From positions 1-19,606 of the forward strand of contig JABZGO010000008.1 of NCBI GenBank assembly GCA_015259305.1: 19,606 bases of DNA, in the 5' to 3' direction. Under the pieces are notes generated by a model. The model saw only the letters and a list, made by a program, of their open reading frames with translations, had not been told where the DNA came from and searched no databases. Positions 12,631 through 19,606 of the stretch are shown here, piece by piece. A program made the position numbers and the translations under genes. This stretch comes from Alloprevotella tannerae. GTDB lineage: Bacteria > Bacteroidota > Bacteroidia > Bacteroidales > Bacteroidaceae. How positions within the stretch are numbered: the first letter of the stretch is position 1; each line of letters opens with the position of its first letter.

Positions 12631-12686
12631 TATATATATAATATGTGCGCCGTCGACTGATAAGTTTTATTCAATAGCATTCTCTT

Positions 12687-14795
12687 TTGACTTCCACTCC
12701 GCTCCTCTCGCAAGCTATTAAATATCTGAAAGGTGTAGGCCCGCGCAGAGCCGAACTGCTCAGCAAGGAACTACATATTGAATCGCTGGGCGACTTGCTG
12801 TATACCTTTCCCTTTCGCTACATTGATCGCAGCGAAGTGCACGAGATACAAGCTTTGCAGGAAGGAATGCCTTACGTGCAAATTCGAGGCCGCTTTGTTT
12901 CCTTTAGCGAGGAAGGGGAAGGGCGCAAGAAGCGCATTTCAGCCGTGTTTACTGATGGGACGGGGTATGTGGATGTCGTTTGGTTCGCAGGTTTGAAATA
13001 CGTGAAGGAAACTTTGCGTTACGACGAAACTTATTTGTTGCTCGGAACGCCGAAGCTTTTCGCCCGACGTATTTCATTTGCACACCCCGAATTGGAAAAG
13101 ATTGCGCCCGATGCCCCTTTGCAAAATTTAGGCTTGCAGCCCGTTTATCATACGACGGAGCGGATGAAGAAGATGGGCTTCTCTTCAAAGTCGATGTCAA
13201 AACTGATGCAAGCCGTTTTTTCCTTAATTGAGAGTACGTCGCTGCCCGAGACTTTGCCGACGTGGTTTGTGCAAAAGCATCAGTTGATGGAGCTGACGAA
13301 GGCTTTGCTTACCGCTCATTTTCCGCCCTCTTCTGCGGCGCTCCCCGAAGCCTTACGCCGCCTCAAGTTTGAAGAACTTTTTTATTTGCAGTTGGATATT
13401 CTGCGTTATATGAAGCACCGCCAACTTTCGGTGCAAGGTTTTCGTTTCTCTAAAGTTGGTGACCTTTTTCTACGTTTCTTTCACGAACGCCTGCCTTTTG
13501 AATTAACAGGGGCGCAAAAGAGAGTGATTCGCGAAATACGCAACGATGCCGGTAGCGGGCGGCAAATGAATCGCTTATTGCAAGGAGATGTCGGCAGTGG
13601 AAAGACAATGGTGGCCTTGATGGCTTGCTTGTTGGCGCTCGACAATGGCTTTCAGGCCTGCATTATGGCGCCGACGGAGATTCTCGCCGAGCAGCATTTG
13701 GCTACCATTACGGCGTTTCTCGGCGATTTACCTGTACGCGTCGCCCTTCTTACGGGTATTGTGAAAGGCAAGGCGCGCCAAGAAATCTTGGATGGCGTAG
13801 CCGATGGCTCTGTTCAATTGCTGATCGGCACGCACACGCTAATAGAGCCGACCGTCCGCTTCCTCAACTTAGGTTTAGCCGTTATTGATGAGCAGCATCG
13901 CTTCGGCGTGAAGCAGCGCTCCCAGCTGTGGACCAAAAACACGCGCCCACCCCATATCTTGGTAATGACAGCAACGCCGATCCCGCGCACCTTGGCTATG
14001 ACCGTTTACGGCGATTTAGATGTTTCTATTATTGACGAACTTCCACCCGGCAGGAAGCCCATTAAGACGGTGCATTATTATCAAGATAACAGCAGCCAAC
14101 TCTATGATGGCTTGCGCTATCAGCTGGGCTTGGGGCGGCAGGCCTACGTCGTATATCCGCTGATTAAAGAAAATGCCCAAATGGATCTGAAAGCTTTGGA
14201 GCAAGGTTTCGAATCTTTGCGCGAAGTCTTCTCAGATATGGATATTGGCGTCGTGCACGGGCAAATGCGACCGATTGAGAAGGAATCAGAGATGGCCAGG
14301 TTTGTTCGGGGAGAAACGAAGATCCTCATTTCGACAACGGTTATCGAGGTTGGCGTCAACGTCCCCAATGCAAGTGTGATGGTGATAGAAAATGCCGAGC
14401 GTTTTGGCTTGGCCCAACTTCATCAATTGCGCGGACGTGTAGGGCGAGGAGCAGCTCAAAGCTACTGCATTTTAGTAACCAAACGCGAGTTGAGTAAAGA
14501 TAGTCGGGCGCGTATCGGTATTATGGTTGATACGAACGATGGCTTTGAAATAGCTGAAGCCGACTTGAAGCTCCGTGGCCCCGGCGACTTGGAAGGAACA
14601 GCCCAAAGCGGACTTCCTTTTGATCTAAAGATTGCCAATATTGTGCGCGACGGCAATCTGCTGCAAACGGCTCGCGAAGCTGCCGAAGCTATTATAGAGG
14701 CAGATCCGCTTTTCGAGCAGTCGAAAAATGCTCTTTTCCGCCAGCGTCTTGATCAGTTGAGGCGTGAGAAAATAAACTTTTCAGAGATCTCTTGA
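12687..14795 (+). CDS. recG: ATP-dependent DNA helicase RecG
   Basis: Monomeric superfamily 2 branch-migration helicase that remodels stalled replication forks and Holliday junctions. The 702-residue protein has the N-terminal helix-hairpin LKGVGPRRAELL (14-25), the wedge OB-fold (about 60-160), Walker A GDVGSGKT (300-307), APTEILAEQH (328-337), DEQH box (401-404), TATPIPRT (428-435), STTVIEVGVNVP and HQLRGRVGRG of the second motor domain, and the C-terminal TRG-type segment ADLKLRGPGDLEG. Length is normal. The start is a TTG at 12687: an in-frame TAG lies at 12675-12677 and no ATG exists before the conserved N-terminus. A degraded box TAAGTTTT (12661-12668) is the nearest promoter-like site. 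The gene reads the same way as pdxJ but is separated by 144 bp containing a large hairpin, so it is probably its own unit. Downstream lies an IS relic. Confidence 0.97.
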   Translation: MTSTPLLSQAIKYLKGVGPRRAELLSKELHIESLGDLLYTFPFRYIDRSEVHEIQALQEGMPYVQIRGRFVSFSEEGEGRKKRISAVFTDGTGYVDVVWFAGLKYVKETLRYDETYLLLGTPKLFARRISFAHPELEKIAPDAPLQNLGLQPVYHTTERMKKMGFSSKSMSKLMQAVFSLIESTSLPETLPTWFVQKHQLMELTKALLTAHFPPSSAALPEALRRLKFEELFYLQLDILRYMKHRQLSVQGFRFSKVGDLFLRFFHERLPFELTGAQKRVIREIRNDAGSGRQMNRLLQGDVGSGKTMVALMACLLALDNGFQACIMAPTEILAEQHLATITAFLGDLPVRVALLTGIVKGKARQEILDGVADGSVQLLIGTHTLIEPTVRFLNLGLAVIDEQHRFGVKQRSQLWTKNTRPPHILVMTATPIPRTLAMTVYGDLDVSIIDELPPGRKPIKTVHYYQDNSSQLYDGLRYQLGLGRQAYVVYPLIKENAQMDLKALEQGFESLREVFSDMDIGVVHGQMRPIEKESEMARFVRGETKILISTTVIEVGVNVPNASVMVIENAERFGLAQLHQLRGRVGRGAAQSYCILVTKRELSKDSRARIGIMVDTNDGFEIAEADLKLRGPGDLEGTAQSGLPFDLKIANIVRDGNLLQTAREAAEAIIEADPLFEQSKNALFRQRLDQLRREKINFSEIS

Positions 14796-14826
14796 GGGTA
14801 AAAGAAATCGGCAGGTACTCCGCTTA

Positions 14827-15219
14827 TCCCACCTAATCTAAGGTGAACTCGATAAGAAAGGTTCAAGGCGAGTAGAACTGATAAAAACAGATTTAAACTT
14901 GTCAAGATCCGCGTTTTCAACCGATGAAAGCGCGACTGTTTTCGTATGCCTTCAAAACTCAGCCAACTGTTCGTGAAATTAGGCTTAGGATGTTGAGCAA
15001 ACTTTCTCCTATGATCGAAAAAAGTCGCTTATAAGACAAGAACATTGCACAGGTGGAACACTCCGGACATAGATGCTTTGACAATTTCATCGTCAACTTA
15101 TTAGGGGCAATTGCTGCCTATTGCCTGTTTCCAAAGAAGCCGTGCATCAATGTACAAAGGACCATTGATACACAGCTTACTTTGTTCTGAATTCGTCGAA
15201 TTCACGTTAAATAGGGTGG
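14827..15219 (+). mobile_element. Internally deleted insertion-sequence relic, IS982-like
   Basis: About 393 bp bounded by imperfect inverted ends. Bases 14828-14856 match the reverse complement of 15192-15220 at 20 of 29 positions, including the shared block GTGAAnTCGA. Inside lie the last third of a transposase (to a TGA at 15188-15190) and little else, so some 600 bp of a roughly 1-kb element appears lost. CTTA occurs on both flanks (14823-14826 and 15220-15223), a possible 4-bp target duplication. The family call rests on my memory of IS982-type C-termini; the relic state is clear from the sequence. Confidence 0.7.
14946..15190 (+). pseudogene. Transposase C-terminal remnant, frameshifted
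   Basis: From 15035 the plus strand encodes 51 residues with NIAQVEHSGHRCFDNF, then NLLGAIAAYCLFPKKP, ending TIDTQLTLF and a TGA. This is the C-terminal signature of a DDE transposase that I associate with IS982-like elements of Porphyromonas and relatives. Immediately upstream another frame reads SYDRKKSLI (15007-15033), resembling the preceding LLRKRSLIET-type segment, so a short deletion with a frame change separates the two. Further upstream (14946-14985) MPSKLSQLFVKLG may be another remnant, less surely. No intact catalytic triad can be present. The gene cannot make a functional transposase. Confidence 0.7.
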
Positions 15220-15265
15220 CTTAAATAGACTAGTTGTAAAAGGTTTCTTACTTTTCTGGTAGGTC

Positions 15266-15847
15266 TTAGAAGGTTTTTAATAGTTTATATAGCTTGTGAG
15301 TGGGCAGTCCGACCACATTAAAATAACTTCCATCCAAATGTTCTACAGAAATCATACCAATCCAGTCTTGAATACCATAAGAGCCAGCCTTGTCAAGCGG
15401 CAGATAATTGCTAATGTAGTAATCGATCTCTTCATCTGTTATCTCGCCAAAAGTAACCTTACTCATCGCCGTAAAACTTTCTATACGAAGGTCAGTCTGT
15501 ACGGTTACTCCGGTAATAACTTGGTGAGTTCGACCGGAAAGTTTTCGTAAAGTTGCTGAAGCTTCTTCAACATCACGGGGTTTTCCCAAGATTTCATTAC
15601 CTAATACAACAATCGTATCGGCACAAATCAAGAGTTCATTGTTAGCCATATAAGAGCGATAGCCCGCAGCTTTTTTACGTGAGACGTACTCTGCGATTTC
15701 CTCCGCTCTCAAGGAAGACGGATAACGCTCGTCTATTCCTAAAAGAGTACGAACCTTAAAGGATACGCCTAAACGCGTGAGGAGTTCCTTCCGTCTTGGC
15801 GAATTACTCGCTAAAATCACATTGTAGCGTTTTAAATTCTCTAGCAT
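15266..15847 (-). CDS. maf: Maf-family nucleoside triphosphate pyrophosphatase
   Basis: Hydrolyses non-canonical or pyrimidine nucleoside triphosphates to monophosphates, in the cytoplasm. The 193-residue protein has the family blocks ASNSPRRKELL (13-23, phosphate-binding loop), ADTIVV (76-81, catalytic D77), GKPRD (88-92) and GRTHQVITGV (105-114). The QDWIG and GSYFNVVGLP segments near the C-terminus are typical of the YhdE subgroup (dTTP/UTP pyrophosphatase), which I favour over YceF. It starts 27 bp after the kdsC stop codon and is the last gene of the four-gene operon. No clear terminator is seen between its stop codon and the IS relic. Base composition is AT-richer than recG. Confidence 0.94.
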   Translation of the reverse strand: MLENLKRYNVILASNSPRRKELLTRLGVSFKVRTLLGIDERYPSSLRAEEIAEYVSRKKAAGYRSYMANNELLICADTIVVLGNEILGKPRDVEEASATLRKLSGRTHQVITGVTVQTDLRIESFTAMSKVTFGEITDEEIDYYISNYLPLDKAGSYGIQDWIGMISVEHLDGSYFNVVGLPTHKLYKLLKTF

Positions 15848-15874
15848 TGTTGTTTCATTTTATATTGTTCTGTA

Positions 15875-16396
15875 TTACCATCCGAAAGCTCGAGCAGAGC
15901 TCATCCAATGGTTTTGTGCTTTTAATATTTGCTCTATTACATCTCTAACGCATCCACATCCGCCTGGAATATGACTAATGTAAGTGGAGATAGCTTTAAT
16001 CTCTGCAGCAGCATCTGCGGGACACACTGGTAGCCCGCACTCTTTCATCACTTCAAAGTCTGGTATATCATCTCCCATATATAAAACATCTTGAGGGTGC
16101 ACATTTATTTGAGCACACCAATTACGAAAGACGTTGATTTTTATGACTGCACGTTGAAATATGTGCTGAACACCCAGCTGTTCATAGCGATATTTTATCG
16201 CATCACTATTACCCCCTGTAATAATAGCTAACTGCAACCCACATTTTACAGCTAACTGCAAAGCATATCCATCTTTTATATTCGCAGTACGCATAAGTCC
16301 AGCTCCATCATTTTCCATCCGCACAATATTTGTGCTGAGAACTCCATCTATATCAAAAGCTAATGCTTTAATATTTGTGAGGTCGAAGTTTATCAT
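15875..16396 (-). CDS. kdsC: 3-deoxy-D-manno-octulosonate 8-phosphate phosphatase (KdsC, HAD family)
   Basis: Removes phosphate from Kdo-8-phosphate, a step in making Kdo for the inner core of lipopolysaccharide. The 173-residue, cap-less HAD protein shows the DxD motif FDIDGVL with D15 and D17, motif II in ITGGNSDA (59-66), motif III lysine in VIKIN (K86), motif IV GDDIPD (108-113), and the C-terminal GGCGCVRDVIEQIL typical of KdsC tetramers. Its ATG overlaps the stop codon of the preceding gene in an ATGA (16393-16396), so translation is probably coupled. Close HAD relatives (YrbI, CMP-sugar-linked phosphatases) look alike, but the length and C-terminal tail favour KdsC. Confidence 0.9.
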   Translation of the reverse strand: MINFDLTNIKALAFDIDGVLSTNIVRMENDGAGLMRTANIKDGYALQLAVKCGLQLAIITGGNSDAIKYRYEQLGVQHIFQRAVIKINVFRNWCAQINVHPQDVLYMGDDIPDFEVMKECGLPVCPADAAAEIKAISTYISHIPGGCGCVRDVIEQILKAQNHWMSSARAFGW

Positions 16397-17169
16397 AACT
16401 TATAACGTTGAATGTTGTCACTAAATAACTGGTAAATTTCTTGCTCTGGTTGCCCCAATAAGGCTTTATGGAGATTTATTATGCGCTTATCATTTCGAAT
16501 AGCTGGTCCGGTTTGAGCTTGTTGTGGAGAAAGCCTATGTACTTTTGAGGTTGTTTCATCTATAAGCGGTAAGAGCAGCTCAAAATCTAGACCACATTTA
16601 ATCATTTCTTGCTCGGCTAAAACGTAACAATGATTTACGAAATTACAAGCAAAAACTGCCGCTAAGTGCATTCTTCTACGTTGTTCTGAATTCATTTCTA
16701 CAACTCGTTCACTTATATTATACGCAATACTACTTATTAGATCCAGAGTCTTTTTGTTAGAAGCCTCGATAAAAAATGGAACAGAAGAGAATTTAACTCG
16801 TCTATCTTTTGAAAACGTTTGTAGTGGATATAATACGCCGCAATTTGGAAAGTGTTCACTGAGTAGACTCAAAGCTGTGCTCCCTGATGTATGAATTACA
16901 CAACTCCCTGGATCAATCTTGCTGAGCACTTGAGCCACTTCTAGTATTGAGTCATCATTAACAGCTAAAATCAAAACATCAGCCGGAAACAAGTCCTCAA
17001 TACTTTCTGTTGCTATCGTTGCTTGCTCAAAATCGCCTATCTCTTTCAATAAATTCTCAGCATGGGAAAGCCTTCTACTGCAAATTCCTGCAATAGGATA
17101 ACCCGCATTTTTTAGGGCACGAACAAGATGTGAGGCTACATTTCCAGAGCCAACAATTCCTATTTTCAT
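16393..17169 (-). CDS. Rossmann-fold oxidoreductase-like protein with DUF2520 domain
   Basis: Member of a widespread family with an NAD(P)-binding N-terminus and a C-terminal DUF2520 helical domain, distantly like pyrroline-5-carboxylate and ketopantoate reductases. The physiological reaction is not established. The 258-residue protein starts with MKIGIVGSGNVASHLVRAL, giving the dinucleotide loop G7-x-G9-x-x-A12. It continues with VLILAVNDDSI and VIHTSGS, then LYPLQTFSKDR at the domain join. The DUF2520 part carries EQRRRMHLAAVFACNFVNHCYVLAE (from about 161). It starts 2 bp after the phosphate transporter's stop codon and overlaps kdsC by 4 bp. In Bacteroidota it often sits next to kdsC and maf, as far as I recall, which hints at an envelope or housekeeping role without proving one. 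Confidence 0.88.
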   Translation of the reverse strand: MKIGIVGSGNVASHLVRALKNAGYPIAGICSRRLSHAENLLKEIGDFEQATIATESIEDLFPADVLILAVNDDSILEVAQVLSKIDPGSCVIHTSGSTALSLLSEHFPNCGVLYPLQTFSKDRRVKFSSVPFFIEASNKKTLDLISSIAYNISERVVEMNSEQRRRMHLAAVFACNFVNHCYVLAEQEMIKCGLDFELLLPLIDETTSKVHRLSPQQAQTGPAIRNDKRIINLHKALLGQPEQEIYQLFSDNIQRYKL

Positions 17170-17171
17170 CC

Positions 17172-19424
17172 TTATTGTTGAAACCTCTTAGCTGCACGCA
17201 ATAAATGTCGCATCATAGAGATTAATTCCTGTGTCTCGTCAAGCATATTTAGATATAATAATGCTGCACGTATATTATTTTCTTCTCTCTGTAAGTGATC
17301 TTGCTGCGTATGTCGAATTTGAGAAAGACGACTCTTTAGAGCATTTCCTTCAACGAGGGTCTTATCAGATCCCTTAAAGTCATTTGACTTCACCATTTGC
17401 AATATACTCTCTAATAACAGATCTGTATCATTGCAAATAGGAATGAATTCATCTATCACCTCTTTGGATAATGGGGAAAAATTATTATCTACATGCTCTA
17501 AAGCTGGATCTAGCATTCGCTTTAAACTATAGATAATTTGAGTCATATTATTACTACCTAGGTGAAACCAAGTGTTCTTTTCAACAGCCAATAAATAATC
17601 AATCTTACGCATGCCTAAGATCTCTTTACGACGATACCTCTTCCACTTATTCTTCAAATCATCTAAGTCGTGCGAAGCTTGACGTAATTGGCGAATGTTT
17701 TCATGCATTACACCATTGGTGATGTTTCTAAAGATATCTCTAATGGATTCAGTGAAGTCTTCCTGCATCCTCAACACATGAGAAGACAAAAGTTCCCAAA
17801 CCTCTTGCTTATTATGAGATTTTACCAACCGTCGGAAGATTAAATCAACATCTTCACTTGATTGCTTCTTTTTGAAAGCTCTATTGTTACGAATAATAAC
17901 GGCTATTACAATTCCAATGACAATCAATATTCCAAAGATACCTGCGGAATGATTTATAGAAGCGATACTTAGACTTAATATAAATGCTGCGCCGGCCGTT
18001 ATAAACCAGCCACCGATAACAGTAATTACACCTGTAATTCGATATACTGCTGTTTCTCTACCCCACGCCCGATCTGCTAAGCTAGAACCCATTCCAACCA
18101 TAAATGCCACATAGGTTGTTGATAAAGGAAGTTGAAGAGATGTACCTATGACAATCAACAAACCAGACAAAACCAGATTCACAGAAGCTCTCACTAAGTC
18201 AAAAGTAGCTCCTTCCGGTATAATAGATTCATCTTCATTGAAGCGAGTGTTTATCCAGTTCTCAACTTTTTTAGGTATTATCTTATCTACTGTTGACGTA
18301 GCATTAATAACAGTGCGAACCATCGTTCTTGCAATTTTGGAGGAACTGAACACCTCTTCACCTTCTTGTTGACTTGCCAGATTATTGTTTGTTTCGATAA
18401 CCTTCCTCGCTTTTCGCGACATACTAATAGCCAAAACCATAACAATTCCCGCCCCAATAAGAAACCACGGCTTCATTGAAACAAAAAGTGGATCAGTAGA
18501 AGGTCCGGCAAGAATACTCATAATATAAGTATGGGCATCGCTACCGTGTCGTGTGAAGTCTATGTATGATTCTAAGCCCGATAACGGCACACCAATAAAG
18601 TTGACTAAGTCATTACCAGCAAAAGCCATAGCCAATGAAAAAGTACCAAATAAGACAATGACACGAAATATATTAACCTTAAGTAAATGAAGGATCTCCA
18701 TCAAAATAGTTGCTCCGACAAACAAATAAAGCAGGATTTCCCAATTATGTCCATTGATCCATTCAGGCGTCATTCCTATTGCGGCAAGAAGTTTAGTACC
18801 TTTAAGACCACTTACGAGTAAGAAATATGAGATGCAAGTAATAGCTAGGCCTCCATAGATAGCAATACTCCAGCGCAAATGCTTTTTATAATTAAAGGTG
18901 AAGATTACGCGGGCAATCCACATAACGATAAGACCCACAACAAAGGCAATAGCTACGGACAAGAATATGCTAATAATTACCTGCAAGGCTTTTCCCGTGT
19001 TAATCAAGTCAGCATAGGTATAGGCGTTATCCATCATTTTACTTAACGCTAAAGCACTACTACCTCCCAGCAGACCGAAAACCATAGAAACAGTCGTAGA
19101 TGTAGGCATTCCTAGCGTATTAAATATATCCATAAGGATAATATCTGTTGCCGAGACTGCCAGGAAGATGCATATAACGTCATCAAAAGTATAATAGAGC
19201 GGGTTAATAATGCCATGTCTTGCAATATCCATCATACCAGAACTAGCAGAAGCTCCCACCAGGATACCAATCGCAGCTACAATTAGTACGACCTTGAATT
19301 TGGCAGCCCTTGCGCCTACTGCTGGGCTCATAAAATTAACTGCGTCATTTGCAACTCCCACAGATAAATCACAAATAGCCAGTATAAACAAGAATAAAAG
19401 AATGCCCAAATATAGTAGACTCAT
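17172..19424 (-). CDS. PiT-family inorganic phosphate transporter fused to a PhoU-like domain
   Basis: Inner-membrane, ion-coupled low-affinity phosphate permease. The 750-residue protein begins with the first PiT repeat, GVANDAVNFMSPAVGA (23-38), the variant of the GANDVANA signature usual in Bacteroidota. The second repeat is around 420-500 (LQLPLSTTYVAFMVGMGSSLADR). About ten membrane segments extend to roughly residue 510. From about 530 the chain is soluble and helical, rich in charged residues, resembling PhoU (HVLRMQEDFTESIRDIF, DDLKNKWKRYRRKEILGMRK), so uptake may be self-regulated by a built-in PhoU-like unit. The ordinary length of stand-alone PiT proteins is about 400-550 residues, so the fusion explains the size. 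It is the first gene of the operon with the DUF2520, kdsC and maf genes and has a well-formed promoter at 19450-19481. Confidence 0.92.
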   Translation of the reverse strand: MSLLYLGILLFLFILAICDLSVGVANDAVNFMSPAVGARAAKFKVVLIVAAIGILVGASASSGMMDIARHGIINPLYYTFDDVICIFLAVSATDIILMDIFNTLGMPTSTTVSMVFGLLGGSSALALSKMMDNAYTYADLINTGKALQVIISIFLSVAIAFVVGLIVMWIARVIFTFNYKKHLRWSIAIYGGLAITCISYFLLVSGLKGTKLLAAIGMTPEWINGHNWEILLYLFVGATILMEILHLLKVNIFRVIVLFGTFSLAMAFAGNDLVNFIGVPLSGLESYIDFTRHGSDAHTYIMSILAGPSTDPLFVSMKPWFLIGAGIVMVLAISMSRKARKVIETNNNLASQQEGEEVFSSSKIARTMVRTVINATSTVDKIIPKKVENWINTRFNEDESIIPEGATFDLVRASVNLVLSGLLIVIGTSLQLPLSTTYVAFMVGMGSSLADRAWGRETAVYRITGVITVIGGWFITAGAAFILSLSIASINHSAGIFGILIVIGIVIAVIIRNNRAFKKKQSSEDVDLIFRRLVKSHNKQEVWELLSSHVLRMQEDFTESIRDIFRNITNGVMHENIRQLRQASHDLDDLKNKWKRYRRKEILGMRKIDYLLAVEKNTWFHLGSNNMTQIIYSLKRMLDPALEHVDNNFSPLSKEVIDEFIPICNDTDLLLESILQMVKSNDFKGSDKTLVEGNALKSRLSQIRHTQQDHLQREENNIRAALLYLNMLDETQELISMMRHLLRAAKRFQQ

Positions 19425-19449
19425 AGATGATAGTTTTGTTTAGATACGG

Positions 19450-19481
19450 CAAAATTACGACATTCGATGTGAAATTTCAAG
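19450..19481 (-). promoter_or_regulatory. Promoter of the phosphate transporter operon
   Basis: On the minus strand CTTG (19481-19478, a near match to the -33 TTTG) is followed by 20 bp and TAATTTTG (19457-19450), a full TAnnTTTG -7 box. The predicted leader to the ATG at 19424 is about 20 nt. Bases 19482-19606 beyond it are AT-rich with no gene; TTCCAAC occurs twice there (19498 and 19509). Confidence 0.7.
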
Positions 19482-19606
19482 TAGTGTCTTTTTTTAATTC
19501 CAACGAAGTTCCAACAAAATCAGATTATAATTATATTACTAAAATATAGTGAGGCTTTTGTTGTGCTTTGTAGAGTTGAATATTTAGGAATAACTTGATC
19601 AGATAG

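Overview
The window reads as a chromosomal segment of a member of the Bacteroidota, most likely Bacteroidales and plausibly close to Porphyromonas. The grounds are the promoter boxes of the form TAnnTTTG upstream of nearly every transcription unit, the absence of obvious Shine-Dalgarno sequences, a PiT phosphate transporter fused to a PhoU-like domain, a long ParC with an HGDASIGD motif, and a relic transposase resembling ones I associate with Porphyromonas. The genus is an inference, not proven.

Layout. 1-1.6 kb, minus strand: the start of argS (cut by the window edge) and a secreted class A/PAP2 acid phosphatase. 1.87-3.37 kb, minus: an AT-rich gene for a SIR2-coiled coil-TPR protein, a candidate single-gene NAD-depleting anti-phage defence effector, with its own promoter and a leader hairpin. 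3.5-4.23 kb: about 0.7 kb without a gene, holding a four-copy 22-bp array of imperfect palindromes and, next to it, a degenerate array of about 34 bp period. 4.33-7.02 kb, minus: parC, with a strong terminator. 7.23-7.31 kb, plus: tRNA-Leu(UAG). 7.3-8.4 kb, minus: an AT-rich membrane acyltransferase. 8.5-11.2 kb, minus: nadK followed by an ABC exporter. 11.2-12.5 kb, plus: pdxJ and a DJ-1 family gene, divergent from nadK; the two promoter boxes abut and form one near-palindrome. 12.7-14.8 kb, plus: recG (TTG start). 14.83-15.22 kb: an internally deleted insertion-sequence relic with recognisable inverted ends. 15.27-19.42 kb, minus: a tight, AT-richer operon pitA-like/DUF2520/kdsC/maf.

Most genes are housekeeping: translation (argS, tRNA-Leu), chromosome topology and repair (parC, recG), NADP and vitamin B6 synthesis (nadK, pdxJ), Kdo/LPS synthesis (kdsC), nucleotide sanitation (maf) and phosphate uptake. 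The accessory material is the SIR2-TPR gene with the repeats beside it, the acyltransferase and the IS relic. Base composition is mosaic. Hand counts of single 60-base lines gave about 27-35% GC in the SIR2 gene, 62% in parC, 38% in the acyltransferase, 42-48% in recG and 38-40% in the phosphate operon.

The best candidate for an interesting undescribed system is the solitary SIR2-TPR gene: promoter, leader hairpin, a 10-bp direct repeat bracketing it, and the neighbouring palindromic arrays.
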